64,000 nucleotides of DNA from Deltaproteobacteria bacterium. GTDB lineage: Bacteria > Bdellovibrionota > Bdellovibrionia > Bdellovibrionales > JAMPXM01. Positions 7,439 to 16,823 of this stretch are shown piece after piece. The DNA is taken from positions 90,650 to 154,649 of the forward strand of contig JAFLCB010000003.1 in NCBI GenBank assembly GCA_017302795.1, given 5' to 3'. Made by a program: the position numbers and the translations under genes. Position 1 is the stretch's first letter. Each line of letters starts with the position of its first letter. Under the pieces are notes generated by a model, which saw nothing but the letters and a program-made list of their open reading frames with translations, was not told the DNA's origin and made no database searches.

Positions 7439-8479
7439 TTAGCGGGTGACTGGACCTGGTCGCGTCTCTGGTGCGTTTAGGCGACCGCCGGGATTCCGGC
7501 AAAGGTGAGTGAGGTGCGCGATCACGCCCTCTTTGTGGCGACCGCCGATGTGAGCCAATCCGTAACCATGCAGTGTTGATAGCTGAGAAATGTCTTGCGC
7601 GATTCCTTGATCGCGTTTGGCGAATTCAGCATCTTCCCGCAACACAGTCGCTCGAACAAAATCTGCGTTGCTTGCAATAAAATCTCGAAGCTCTTCGACT
7701 TTCCGTTTTTGCTGAAGACTTAAATTTTTGACCCTGGAGTCAGCCAGCACTTTTCTTAAAAAGTCGGCGGCCTTGTGGGGCTCCTGGGAAAAGGTCGCGC
7801 TAATTTTGAAGGTGTTCAGTTCGTCAAGGACCCAGCTAGGCATAGCGAGTTCTTTTTGATTGAGCTCTTCTCGCAGATCGTCGTACTTCACAAAAATCAC
7901 CATCAATTTTTTCTTTAATTCGTCGAGACCGTTGTCGCGGTGATTGTCAAATCCCACAGTCGCTGGTGCCGTAGAAGTTTCACCAAGTTTTTGCCCAGGT
8001 TTCTTGAAGCGAAGCCAGTACTGTGCCGCCACGATGGGATCAGTCATAATGATCAAATAGTCTCTGCGCTCTTTTTCGTTCAGACCAAGTTTTTGCATAC
8101 GGAGATCTTCGTTGCGAAGAAACTCCATCAGACCCTTGAAGCCGCCAAGGCTGTCGATACCCTCTTGGCTATTCTCAAAGCCGATCCATTCTACCTTTTT
8201 CTTTGATAGTGCCGAAAGGGTTCGATCAAAGGTCGCGTTCATTTCCTTTAAGGTATCGGAATGTTTTCCTAAGAGCTTTCTTACTTCGCTGGCGAGATGA
8301 GCATTACCACTTCCAACATACTCGCTAATGTAGCCAGGAGTGCCATGGACGCCAAAAATGAGACCGATTTTCTTGCCGGGTTCAAACTGAAATTCTTGAG
8401 TTTTCGAATCATAGGCGCAGGTCTGCGCTTCCGCCAAAGAACCTACAAGCGCTAATAGAAATATTAAAAGCCCTCGCAT
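7439..8479 (-). CDS. Secreted protein of unknown function, possible TraB/Tiki-like ends
   Basis: 346 residues with a clear signal peptide (MRGLLIFLLALVGSLAEA, cleavage likely after Ala-Glu-Ala). The mature protein starts with a strand-like GLIFGVHGTPGY and ends with LAHIGGRHKEGVIAHL. A Gly-x-x-His near the N-terminus plus a His...Gly...Gly block near the C-terminus recalls the EreA/ChaN/TraB (Tiki) fold, in which both contribute to a metal site. The match is loose and the intervening sequence, rich in Lys, Glu and Leu, gives no further support. It is expressed alone, divergent from the gene at 8671 and about 130 nt upstream of lemA. Function is not assigned. Confidence 0.6.
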   Translation of the reverse strand: MRGLLIFLLALVGSLAEAQTCAYDSKTQEFQFEPGKKIGLIFGVHGTPGYISEYVGSGNAHLASEVRKLLGKHSDTLKEMNATFDRTLSALSKKKVEWIGFENSQEGIDSLGGFKGLMEFLRNEDLRMQKLGLNEKERRDYLIIMTDPIVAAQYWLRFKKPGQKLGETSTAPATVGFDNHRDNGLDELKKKLMVIFVKYDDLREELNQKELAMPSWVLDELNTFKISATFSQEPHKAADFLRKVLADSRVKNLSLQQKRKVEELRDFIASNADFVRATVLREDAEFAKRDQGIAQDISQLSTLHGYGLAHIGGRHKEGVIAHLTHLCRNPGGRLNAPETRPGPVTR

Positions 8480-8670
8480 AGTCCGTTATCGGCACAATGG
8501 CGTTGTAAATTGAGACCCGATTCTGAGGCTTAGAGGTGCCGTTTTTTGCGCTGCCAGTTGAAAATTGCCCCTTTGTCAGAATCGAGTGACACGGCCACCT
8601 CAGCGTTGCCCAAAGGGGAGTCTTGGCCCAAATGCCGCTTTACCAGAGGCCGTAACACTTTTTCGAATGG

Positions 8671-9840
8671 ATGAACATGAACGGCCAAGCTGCAAAGTTG
8701 CTCTTTATTGGTGGATTGATTGGTGGACTATTTGGATCGCCGATGGTGGCTTCCGCGCTGACATCCGTCTCTAAAGCAGAAGTTCTCGCAGGACTTAAAC
8801 AACAAATCGAAAGTGTGTCGACGGCTGATGAGATTGACACATTGATCGATCAAGATGACCGACTACAGGTCGGTCCATCGCAGGGAATTATTTTTGAAAA
8901 TTTTCATTTTAGTCCACGTATCAGTGCCTGCTCAATGCGCATCGAAGTGAGTGATTTGGAATCAGTACTCAATGATGCCTCTCTTCGTGATCGGTATATG
9001 CGAATTGCAGGTTTTGAATGCCGAAAGAACATTGATTTCTCATTGAATTCGCTTTTGAAAGACCAAGCCGATATTGATCTCGCGCGAAACGCGTACACAT
9101 GTTCAATCGTATCCACCATTAAAGGATATGCGGCAGAGCGCAGCGAACATCTGGTAGGAATGGCCGGATCAATAACCCGAGAAAGACTCTTTCTACCGGA
9201 TAAGACGACAGAGTTCGACAACCGAAAAGTCGTCGTGACTACGACTCCAGGAAGAAACCCTCGAATTGAAGTGAGCTGCGTCATTCACACACGTCCGTTA
9301 GAACGCCAAGAACTGACCCAAGCCTTTCGCCGTCAGTGGCGGGAAGCGAAGCTAGTCGAACTTCAAAAAAGCATCGACTTTGCGATCGCTGAAGAGCAGC
9401 GCAAGCAAGTGGAGCTAGTCGAAAAACGAAAAGTGGCCTCTAGCCAGTTAGCTGAAATTGTTGGCGCGATGAAACGATCCGAAGGTTTGGTCGCGCAATA
9501 TGAGCAATGCCTTAGCTCTCACCGGATTGCAGACAGAATTTACCTGCAGATGAAATCGGGGCTTCCTTCTGGGAACTCAAAATTGCCGCCGGGTTCTTGT
9601 GGCGAAAAAATGAAGAAGATTTCAGAATGGACGGCAGTTGCGTCCGATCGAATTCAATCAGGTGCAGTTTCTGCTGTCGAGGCATCCGTCTCGCATCAGG
9701 AAAGTCTCCTCGCACTCGGCGTCGAAAAAACTTGCCGTGAACGATTGGAAGTTTGTACTCGTTCAAGCTTTATTGGAAAACTCACCGATTCGGTCCGAAG
9801 CCGTTTGGTTTCGCCGCCAAACCACCATCAGCAGCGCTAA
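8671..9840 (+). CDS. Secreted coiled-coil protein of unknown function
   Basis: 389 residues. A signal peptide covers KLLFIGGLIGGLFGSPMVASA. The central part contains a predicted coiled coil (RRQWREAKLVELQKSIDFAIAEEQRKQ and onwards to about residue 275), and Cys residues are scattered through the protein (about eight in the mature part), suggesting disulphides in the periplasm. No family was recognised. Two start codons, 8671 and 8677, are equally possible. The last 78 bases overlap the 3' end of the convergent O-antigen ligase gene; both frames keep good protein-like sequence there, although the final residues of this protein (RLVSPPNHHQQR) look like weakly constrained read-out. Confidence 0.6.
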   Translation: MNMNGQAAKLLFIGGLIGGLFGSPMVASALTSVSKAEVLAGLKQQIESVSTADEIDTLIDQDDRLQVGPSQGIIFENFHFSPRISACSMRIEVSDLESVLNDASLRDRYMRIAGFECRKNIDFSLNSLLKDQADIDLARNAYTCSIVSTIKGYAAERSEHLVGMAGSITRERLFLPDKTTEFDNRKVVVTTTPGRNPRIEVSCVIHTRPLERQELTQAFRRQWREAKLVELQKSIDFAIAEEQRKQVELVEKRKVASSQLAEIVGAMKRSEGLVAQYEQCLSSHRIADRIYLQMKSGLPSGNSKLPPGSCGEKMKKISEWTAVASDRIQSGAVSAVEASVSHQESLLALGVEKTCRERLEVCTRSSFIGKLTDSVRSRLVSPPNHHQQR

Positions 9841-11076
9841 GATCAGAATGTACTGGTGATTCACTTCGGCGTCTTTGAAATTGCATTCCGTAAGACCACC
9901 CACGTGAAGAGCGACCTGCGCGCCGATTGCACCAAGTGCAATCGCGCGCGGGAAGTGGGCATCTGCCGGGAGTCGACGAAGAAGCTGATGGGCCATCCAA
10001 AGAAAAATTAAACTAAACGCCGTGTAGGCGGCAAAACCCAAAAGTCCTGTGCCGGATAAAAACTGAAGATAGTTATTGTGGGCGTGCCCACCGAACTCTT
10101 GCGTGATTCCTAGCTTCGCATAGTAATCGCCGATGATTTCTTCGTTCACGCCGTAACCGACACCCAAAATAGGATTGTCTTTGAACATGGCGATGTTGGC
10201 GCGCCACACATCAAGCCGTTCGGTGTTACTTTGATTGGTTAGGCTCACGATGCTTGTCAGACGATCCCGAAACTTTTCACTTACGGCAGCGCCGCCGCCG
10301 ACTAAAATCACGCCAGACAAAACACTTGCGATCGCGACTTTGCGCCCGAGGTAAAGGGACATCATAAAGACCGCTGCCGCGACGCCGATCCAGGCTCCTC
10401 GGGTGTACGACCATAAAAGCGCCAATCCGCAGGCTGTTGTTGAAGCCCAGGCAATGTATTTCCACTTGCCCTTAGGCATCGCGATCGAAAATCCAAGAAG
10501 CATCATAAGGCTTAAAGCCATAGAATGGCCAAACGTCACCGGGTGGCCCCACATTCCGCGCGCTCGGTAAGAAAAGCCCCCTTCAAAATACACTTTACTC
10601 ACGGGTTCGCGGTGTCCACGAATATAGTCAATGCCAGTGAAGTGTTGAAAAATCGCATAGAGGCCGATCAAGCCAAGCACCACGAGAATCGCGCGAAAGG
10701 CTTTCTCGACTTTTTCTAGAGAGACATTCAATGGGATCGCTTCAAGGCCCAATCGAATGGCTATGAAAAGTAGAACGAAGCGGGCATTTCCAATAATGAA
10801 AACCTTGTCCGCGGATTCTGGTGCTTTCAATAGCGCGCTCAAAATAATGACGACCAACAGGGCGAGAAGGCTGTAATCGCCGGCCATCAAAATCGGACGG
10901 CGAGGAAAGATGCTACTTCTCGATTGCCAAGTGACGGCGAGGCCTAGCAAGACTGAAAGCCAGCCAAAGATTTCCATGCCGGCCATGGTTGTCAGCACAG
11001 CAACGGAATACAGAAACAGCGAAGTGGGAAGTGCTTTGACGCGAAGGAAGCTAGCAATCATTTCGGATAAAACCAT
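9763..11076 (-). CDS. O-antigen ligase/polymerase-type membrane protein (Wzy_C)
   Basis: 437 residues with about ten to twelve hydrophobic segments. The diagnostic element is the large periplasmic loop followed by HAHNNYLQFLSGTGLLGF, the conserved block of the Wzy_C (O-antigen ligase WaaL / polymerase) family; upstream Arg-rich loop elements such as YTRGAWIG also fit. Proteins of this family join an undecaprenyl-linked glycan either to lipid A-core or to another repeat unit at the periplasmic face. Sequence does not distinguish ligase from polymerase. It is the last gene of the minus-strand operon that begins with rfbF, 9 nt after a glycosyltransferase gene. Confidence 0.85.
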   Translation of the reverse strand: MVLSEMIASFLRVKALPTSLFLYSVAVLTTMAGMEIFGWLSVLLGLAVTWQSRSSIFPRRPILMAGDYSLLALLVVIILSALLKAPESADKVFIIGNARFVLLFIAIRLGLEAIPLNVSLEKVEKAFRAILVVLGLIGLYAIFQHFTGIDYIRGHREPVSKVYFEGGFSYRARGMWGHPVTFGHSMALSLMMLLGFSIAMPKGKWKYIAWASTTACGLALLWSYTRGAWIGVAAAVFMMSLYLGRKVAIASVLSGVILVGGGAAVSEKFRDRLTSIVSLTNQSNTERLDVWRANIAMFKDNPILGVGYGVNEEIIGDYYAKLGITQEFGGHAHNNYLQFLSGTGLLGFAAYTAFSLIFLWMAHQLLRRLPADAHFPRAIALGAIGAQVALHVGGLTECNFKDAEVNHQYILILALLMVVWRRNQTASDRIGEFSNKA

Positions 11077-11085
11077 ATTGCCATC

Positions 11086-12291
11086 CTAAGAGGGAACCGT
11101 AGTTCTAAGTTGAGTTTCTTGGTAACAGCGAAGCGCACCGTCGATCATTTTCTCAGAAGAAAAATCCTCTTGTGCCCTTCGTGCCGCACGCGCACGCATG
11201 GTCTGCGCCTCGTTTGGATTTTCAATAAACCACTTGATCGCGTCACACAATGCCTGGGGTTGGCCGGGTTCGACTAATATTCCGGTTCGCTTGTCGTCGA
11301 CGACGTCAACAAGTCCGCCGACTTTCGACGCGATGACAGCACAGCCAGTGGCTTGCGCCTCGAGAGATACAAGCCCAAAACTTTCAAACCGCGATGGCTG
11401 AACGACGATTTGGGCTTCGCGCATCGCAGAAAGCGCGTTGGAAGTTTCGCGGTTGATCGTCACTGTTGATTCCAAGTTTAAGTCGCGAACCAGCTTTTCT
11501 AAGCTTTCGCGGCTTTTTCCTTCGCCTGAAATTTCAAGTTCCACTTTGTAGTTCAGATTTTTCAAAAGATGCACGGCCTGAATCAAAACATCAAACCCCT
11601 TGATCTCTCGAAGAAGACCAAAGGCCGCGATCTTCAAAGGTGATGTTCGGCCGAGTCCCTCGGGCCAAGGTGAAAGTACGGGTTCAATAGGATCAATTCC
11701 ATTTCGGTTTAAAACGACAGGTGCTGTGTCAGTACCAATCCGCTTTATGAATTGGTCAGCAGAGTATTGGCTTTCCGCCAAAACACAGTCGGTGTATTTT
11801 CCTAAGAAGCGTTCGATCCAAGTGTAGAGAACGTTCATGACGTTGCCGTGCATCTGATGCAGGCTTCCGCCGTGCGGGGTATAGATGACTTTTGTTTCGC
11901 GCGGCAAAATTCTTAGAATTCTGCACAGTCTTGCGAACAAGCCACCTTTTGCGCCATGCCCGTGAACAGCATCGAAGAAAACACCTTTGTCCTGGGCGTC
12001 CAAAGTGCCATCCGAGGTCTTGGTGCTTTTTCTAGCGGATCTTAACCCAACAGAAAGTAGCCACAGGGTTGAAAGATCCCACGGACCCGGTGCCGAGCGC
12101 ATCGAGATCGAGACCACGCGTTTTCGGATCTCTGGTTCTAGCGACAAAGTTTTTTGAAAGCCGCTGTCAGCTTGTTTCAGATCTGTGATCAAAAGGCAGT
12201 CGTGACCTTGTTCAAGGGCTCCGCGAATCAGGGTTTCGACATGAGTTCGGATTCCGCCTTCAGCGTTCCGCAAGATAAAGAGAATTCTCAT
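11086..12291 (-). CDS. GT4-family glycosyltransferase
   Basis: 401 residues with the GT-B fold. The N-terminal domain starts MRILFILRNAEGGIRTHVETLI, typical of GT4 enzymes (the GG-x-x-x-H acceptor-side motif). The C-terminal domain begins with a linker after NRNGIDPI, has KIAAFGLLREIKGFDVLIQA and the donor-binding E-x7-E block SRFESFGLVSLEAQATG. It should add one sugar from a nucleotide sugar to the growing lipid-linked oligosaccharide at the cytoplasmic membrane; donor unknown. The start overlaps the GT2 gene stop as ATGA. A relative of capsular GT4 enzymes by general pattern only. Confidence 0.87.
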   Translation of the reverse strand: MRILFILRNAEGGIRTHVETLIRGALEQGHDCLLITDLKQADSGFQKTLSLEPEIRKRVVSISMRSAPGPWDLSTLWLLSVGLRSARKSTKTSDGTLDAQDKGVFFDAVHGHGAKGGLFARLCRILRILPRETKVIYTPHGGSLHQMHGNVMNVLYTWIERFLGKYTDCVLAESQYSADQFIKRIGTDTAPVVLNRNGIDPIEPVLSPWPEGLGRTSPLKIAAFGLLREIKGFDVLIQAVHLLKNLNYKVELEISGEGKSRESLEKLVRDLNLESTVTINRETSNALSAMREAQIVVQPSRFESFGLVSLEAQATGCAVIASKVGGLVDVVDDKRTGILVEPGQPQALCDAIKWFIENPNEAQTMRARAARRAQEDFSSEKMIDGALRCYQETQLRTTVPS

Positions 12292-13280
12292 TTAAAAATC
12301 CTCAGCATCTTCAAAGGAATCGTCAGTAGAAAAATCGAAAGACTGATAGCGATAAGCCGCAAGTGATAAGGGCTTTTCGAAGCCAGAAGAGTTGTTTCTA
12401 ACCACGGGCCGCTAAATTGCGGAAGCATGAGATCGCGTCTTCTGGACAAAACGATGTTCAGTCTTCGGGCTGCACAGTCTTTTAGTTCGTGAAATTTCAA
12501 GTAGCGAGTGTCTCGCGACGTCAGTCGCAAGCCATCTACAGGATCCGAAACATAATGCCTTAAGACTTTCAAAAGATCGTGTTCGGTGAAACGCCGCTTG
12601 GTTTCGCGCACGGTGTAGCTGGATTCGGAAACGCGGTACCGCATAAGTGGAGAAGTCAAAATTCCAAAGCGTCCAAGTTTTGAAAAGCGAAGCCAGACAT
12701 CAAGATCCGAAGAGGTGCCAAATAGTTCGCCGCGAAAGCGTCCGATATCGTCGCGATATATTGTAGACCGGGCCATCACAGATGGACAGGTGATGAAGTT
12801 TCCGAACTGCAATACCGACTTTAAGAGATCGTCGAAGCGAAACTCGGCCTTTTTGGTGTCGCGCAAAAAATCAGGTAAAAACCGTTCGCCGATTTTTTCG
12901 CCATTACTATTGATGATCGAAGCACCCGTTGCGACGGCGGAACACTCGGGATGATCTTCCAAAAATGCCACTTGGCTTTCAACCATCAAGGGTTCGTAAA
13001 CATCATCGGCATGAAAAATCGCCGTATAGTCGCCTTCAGCCGCAGCAATACAGCGATTGAAGTTTCCTTCTCCGCCGACATTTTCACCATGAGCGAAAAT
13101 CTGAATGCGTTGATCTCGCATCGCAAAATCGCGGGCGATTTGTACGGTGAGATCGGTCGAAGCGTTGTCGAAGATCTTCACCATGATGTCTTTGTAGCTT
13201 TGCTTTAAAACTGAATTCAAAGTCTCAGCCAAGGTCGCTTCGCTATTGTAAGTGGGTATGCAAATGGTGACGCGTTTCAT
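12288..13280 (-). CDS. GT2-family glycosyltransferase
   Basis: 330 residues. GT-A fold starting with VTICIPTYNSEATLAETLNSVLKQSY, then KIFDNASTDLTVQIA and the metal-binding motif FHADD (D-x-D type) near residue 95. The C-terminal end has a hydrophobic stretch (HLRLIAISLSIFLLTIPLKML) that probably attaches it to the membrane. The ATG at 13280 is chosen over one six codons upstream because it overlaps the flippase stop as ATGA and has a GGTGCGAG ribosome-site-like sequence in front. Inverting sugar transfer in repeat-unit assembly is expected; donor and acceptor are unknown. Confidence 0.87.
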   Translation of the reverse strand: MKRVTICIPTYNSEATLAETLNSVLKQSYKDIMVKIFDNASTDLTVQIARDFAMRDQRIQIFAHGENVGGEGNFNRCIAAAEGDYTAIFHADDVYEPLMVESQVAFLEDHPECSAVATGASIINSNGEKIGERFLPDFLRDTKKAEFRFDDLLKSVLQFGNFITCPSVMARSTIYRDDIGRFRGELFGTSSDLDVWLRFSKLGRFGILTSPLMRYRVSESSYTVRETKRRFTEHDLLKVLRHYVSDPVDGLRLTSRDTRYLKFHELKDCAARRLNIVLSRRRDLMLPQFSGPWLETTLLASKSPYHLRLIAISLSIFLLTIPLKMLRIFK

Positions 13281-14695
13281 TTTTCTCGCACCTGCCACCA
13301 GTAATGGATTGTCAGGATTCCCATACCAAGCGCCACACCGCCTAAGGCAACAGGCGCGGGAACATCTTTCGCGAGGTACACAAGGACACTTGGTACCACT
13401 AGGAATCGAATCATGCTTAAAATGTTGAGCTTAAGCATGTCCTTCGAGGTGATGACTGTTTTGATGAGGAAAGCTGCAGCCGCCCCTTGGCCAATGATCA
13501 ACGAATAGGCCACGTACTGAAGCTCGCCGATGTGAATCGCATAAAGACTTCCCGCAAACGCAACCGCGGCCCCGATGTAATAGGGAAGGCGAGTGGGTTT
13601 CATGTTTCGTTCGCTTTGTGCGTAAAGCACAACCAGGTTTCCAATCATTCGTAAGAATTCGGCTCCGACACCAATTGCTAGGTAAAGACCCGCTTGCGGG
13701 TAGCTCCCGCCAGTCAATACATCGACAAAGTGGTGAGACAACCCCATCAATACAACCACCAAACCGAAGTAGGAGGGTACGCAGGCTCGCCAAAGATGAT
13801 TCCAATTTCTTTCGCGGGTTTTTAGATCTTCGCTATGTGATCTTCGATAAAAGACCGGCAGAAATACTTGATGCACCAGCGCCTCGAAGGAAGCCGTGAT
13901 GCTGCTGGCAAGACCCAAGCCGAGGCCGATAATGGAGAGGGCACCGAGGCCAGCGAAATTTTCCACCAACGGTCGATAGCCTTGCATTAATCCCCATACG
14001 GCAAAGTTCGCTATGGCGATCGGCGCCGCAAAGGACCAAAGTGGCGCCGCCATCTCTTTCATGTGTGCCGTCGAAAGTGAATTCGGTGGGGAGTCGGAGC
14101 TGACTTTTCTGACTAAGAGGCCAAACGCGAATAGCCCGAACGCTATTTGTACGGCGCCTGTGGCCAGCATCCAGTTCGAAGCATGTGCTCCACTTCTTAA
14201 AACCACGACGTAAGAAAATCCCAACGCGAGGGCTTGCGACACGACCGTCAAAACTACAAAGGAAAAACGGCGTTCGAGAATATTGAGAAGCGGAATAAAG
14301 GTATTGGCAATTGTTGCGCCTGAAACCATCACTAAAGTGGTAAAAGAAGTTTGCACCCAAGGTTCGTGCGCGCCAAGTGAGCCAACTCCAAAAAGCGAAA
14401 GAGCCGCAATCAGGAATCCAGCAAAGATCGCAGCTAACCAGGAGAACCCAAGAAAGGCTTTTAGCCCTGGTCGCAAAAATCCCGACTTTTCCCAGCCGTG
14501 AATTTCGCGGTTGAGATAAGTCCCGACCGGGTTCACCACGATCAATCCGAAAAAACCAGCCAAGGCTTGAAGCAAAAAGAAAAAGCCGACTTCATCTTGA
14601 GGCAACACATCGGTGACGGCGCGGTAAGTAAGAAAGACGATGGCAATCTGAAGCAGTCGTCCGATTCCTAATGTCAGCACCGCCGATTTATTCAT
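13277..14695 (-). CDS. Wzx-type polysaccharide flippase
   Basis: 472 residues, almost entirely hydrophobic, with about twelve to fourteen membrane helices. The N-terminal pattern (IGRLLQIAIVFLTYRAVTDVLP, then EVGFFFLLQALAGFFGLIVVNPVGTYLNREIH) is that of the polysaccharide transporter/MATE-like superfamily that moves undecaprenyl-linked repeat units across the inner membrane. It is translationally coupled to the GT10 gene before it (ATGA) and the GT2 gene after it (ATGA). This is the first of two flippases in the window; the other is at 36858-38075, consistent with two separate glycans. Confidence 0.82.
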   Translation of the reverse strand: MNKSAVLTLGIGRLLQIAIVFLTYRAVTDVLPQDEVGFFFLLQALAGFFGLIVVNPVGTYLNREIHGWEKSGFLRPGLKAFLGFSWLAAIFAGFLIAALSLFGVGSLGAHEPWVQTSFTTLVMVSGATIANTFIPLLNILERRFSFVVLTVVSQALALGFSYVVVLRSGAHASNWMLATGAVQIAFGLFAFGLLVRKVSSDSPPNSLSTAHMKEMAAPLWSFAAPIAIANFAVWGLMQGYRPLVENFAGLGALSIIGLGLGLASSITASFEALVHQVFLPVFYRRSHSEDLKTRERNWNHLWRACVPSYFGLVVVLMGLSHHFVDVLTGGSYPQAGLYLAIGVGAEFLRMIGNLVVLYAQSERNMKPTRLPYYIGAAVAFAGSLYAIHIGELQYVAYSLIIGQGAAAAFLIKTVITSKDMLKLNILSMIRFLVVPSVLVYLAKDVPAPVALGGVALGMGILTIHYWWQVREK

Positions 14696-15795
14696 GTCGC
14701 TACCGTCGATTGGATTGCGAGAGCGATGTCTTTCGCCGCGAGATCGGCATTGAAGATTCGGGCACGATCCGACTTGAGGAAATTTGCGATCGCATTGCGG
14801 TAGGCGCGCTTTTCGCTTTCGGTCATCATTATCAAAAAGCGATGAAGCTTTTCGAAATCGCGGAACTTTCTAAAATCAATGAAGCATTCTGCAGGAATAT
14901 ACTCTTCGATATCGGGTGCACCCCAGTAAACAGGGATGCAGCCGGCAAAGAACGAATCGAAGATTTTTTCTGAAATATAACCGGGAATTTTTTCGGCATT
15001 TTCAAAACAGATCGAAAAATCAAACTGCTTCATGGTCTCTAGCTTCGAATCGACTTTTCCACCAAAGCACTTCGACCGCGATTCGGGAAGGTGACGAAGA
15101 ATTCCAAGCTTGCGAAGTACTTTGGTGCCGAAGCCGCCTTTGAGGTAGGAATGCTCCCACCCAACACCGTAGTAAGTGAAATCACTCGGCGCGTGCGTTT
15201 CGAACCATTTAATCGCTTCGCGACGTGCGGTGTAGAGTTCGATGGGACTTGAGACGGATTTATTTCCAGCAATCAAAGTGACAAGCTTCGGGCGCTTGCC
15301 GATTTCACCTGGTGCAGGACCAGCGGCGGAGTGATCGGCGTCGGAGCCCGGAATGACGTTTGGAAACTTATGCGTGAAGCCGCCTCTTAGGTACTTGGCA
15401 CGCGAGTCTTTCGAAGACAGGAGATCGCTTCCCCACGTTAGAACCGCGGCGACTTCTTTGTGAAAACTTAAGTCCCAGTTGTCGGGACGAATCAGCGCAC
15501 TTTCAAAAATCATCAGGACAGATTTTTTCAGAAGTCCTTTTGATCGAAGGTCCGCCTCGAGGCCTTTCTTCGGCCGTTCATTGAAAACAATCAGATCACT
15601 TTGCTCAGGAGGGTAGATGTCACAGGTTCTAAGATCGATTCCTAAAAGCAGAAGTTCGTTGCGGAGCGCGAAGAACCCATACAGACAATCGTCACGGTTG
15701 AGACTTCGGTTGGTGATATCGAAGATTCGGCCTTCTTGAAGAGCGGGATCGACGACAAAGCTGGCTCTGTATTTCGGCTGAACCGTCGGCTTCAC
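14692..15795 (-). CDS. GT10-family (alpha-1,3-fucosyltransferase-like) glycosyltransferase
   Basis: 367 residues. Residues 258-301 hold the GT10 donor-site signature: FDFSICFENAEKIPGYISEKIFDSFFAGCIPVYWG, equivalent to the FENS...YVTEKLWDAL..G.VPV-G block of fucosyltransferases. GT10 enzymes are inverting GT-B transferases that use GDP-L-fucose. Because the start of this window encodes a GDP-colitose or GDP-fucose pathway, and colitose is 3-deoxy-fucose, this enzyme is a candidate colitosyl- or fucosyltransferase; that link is inference. The GTG start overlaps the preceding stop as GTGA. The stop overlaps the flippase start. Confidence 0.85.
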   Translation of the reverse strand: MKPTVQPKYRASFVVDPALQEGRIFDITNRSLNRDDCLYGFFALRNELLLLGIDLRTCDIYPPEQSDLIVFNERPKKGLEADLRSKGLLKKSVLMIFESALIRPDNWDLSFHKEVAAVLTWGSDLLSSKDSRAKYLRGGFTHKFPNVIPGSDADHSAAGPAPGEIGKRPKLVTLIAGNKSVSSPIELYTARREAIKWFETHAPSDFTYYGVGWEHSYLKGGFGTKVLRKLGILRHLPESRSKCFGGKVDSKLETMKQFDFSICFENAEKIPGYISEKIFDSFFAGCIPVYWGAPDIEEYIPAECFIDFRKFRDFEKLHRFLIMMTESEKRAYRNAIANFLKSDRARIFNADLAAKDIALAIQSTVAT

Positions 15796-16823
15796 GCATG
15801 CACCCCGGGCGCGCGCGGTGACTTCTGCTTAAGCTGTCGTTCAACAGTTTCAAGAATGTCTTTCCAGCGTGCGGTATAACCGTCGGTTTGGGCGCGGCGC
15901 TCTCCGGCTTCCCGGATCGCTTCGCGTTCTTTGTCGTGCGAAAGATAGTATTTCACTTTCTCGATCGCCTCACTCGGCGACTTGTAGGTGATGATTTCAG
16001 TTCCGTGATCAAACCAATCTTCTAGTCCAGGCACATCATCCGAAATTTGAAAGCCACCAAAGTAGGGGATTTCAAAATTTCGGGCTTTGATCTGGCTTCG
16101 GTTTTTACGACTCTTGATCGCAAGCGGAAGCGCCTTCCAGTGCGAAAGCAAATAGGGAAGCTTCAAAGACGTACTATTTCCGATGTTCAGATTGATTTTC
16201 GAATGGCGAAAAAGGCTGTTCATTTCTTCGCTCTTCAATGGACCAGCAGGCCAACCCAGGCCATAGGCGTGAACATTGATGCCGGCCCTCATTAGCGAAT
16301 TCACAATCCACGCGCGGTACGGGTGAAACTGTCCAACGAAGCTCACGTCATATTTGTAAGCGCCTTCAAACTTCGGACGCTGGTGGAGATCGATCGCGGC
16401 CCATTGGCTGACGATCACATTTTTCACACCTAAAGCTTGATACTTAGGGACGCTAAATTTGTCGGTTGTGACACAGAAATCAAAAGCCGTGGCATAGTGC
16501 TTTGTGAAATTGTCAAAGCGCCACGTATCGTCGCCAAACCAATTCAGTGTCGGCGCGATCTCCCTCAATTTGAAAAGAGTTTCGACTTTAAACTGATCGC
16601 GAAAAAGACAGAACGAAACAAGATCAGGTTTTACCCTGGCCGCAGTTTCCAAAAGTCGTGTCTGTAAATTCGCAGACCCTGCTAAGTCATCGTCATAGTA
16701 AAACGGAATGACTTCGTGGCCTAAGGCGGTCATCGCTCGGCGAAATCCGTACTCGCCGATCGTGTTGATTCCGCGCTTTGGATCGCCATAGTCGTATTGG
16801 ATATCAACGAAGAGAATTTTCAA
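15792..16823 (-). CDS. CgeB-like glycosyltransferase
   Basis: About 343 residues from the TTG at 16823. The protein begins KILFVDIQYDYGDPKRG and contains a Rossmann-like first domain with WFGDDTWRFDNF, then VSFVGQFHPYRAWIVNSL and a second domain with INLNIGN, KARNFEIPYFGGFQISDDVPGLEDWF and the terminal YTARWKDIL. This is the layout of the CgeB/Glyco_trans_1-type family of spore-coat and polysaccharide glycosyltransferases. The TTG makes a TTGA overlap with the rfbG stop and is near the usual family start; an ATG at 16913 would add 30 residues inside rfbG. Donor unknown. Confidence 0.78.
   Translation of the reverse strand: MKILFVDIQYDYGDPKRGINTIGEYGFRRAMTALGHEVIPFYYDDDLAGSANLQTRLLETAARVKPDLVSFCLFRDQFKVETLFKLREIAPTLNWFGDDTWRFDNFTKHYATAFDFCVTTDKFSVPKYQALGVKNVIVSQWAAIDLHQRPKFEGAYKYDVSFVGQFHPYRAWIVNSLMRAGINVHAYGLGWPAGPLKSEEMNSLFRHSKINLNIGNSTSLKLPYLLSHWKALPLAIKSRKNRSQIKARNFEIPYFGGFQISDDVPGLEDWFDHGTEIITYKSPSEAIEKVKYYLSHDKEREAIREAGERRAQTDGYTARWKDILETVERQLKQKSPRAPGVHA

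Noticed and set aside
8568-8618. CCCCTTTG ... CAAAGGGG inverted repeat between two divergent genes
   Set aside because: 8-bp arms separated by 35 nt; no hairpin or operator geometry that can be supported by eye.
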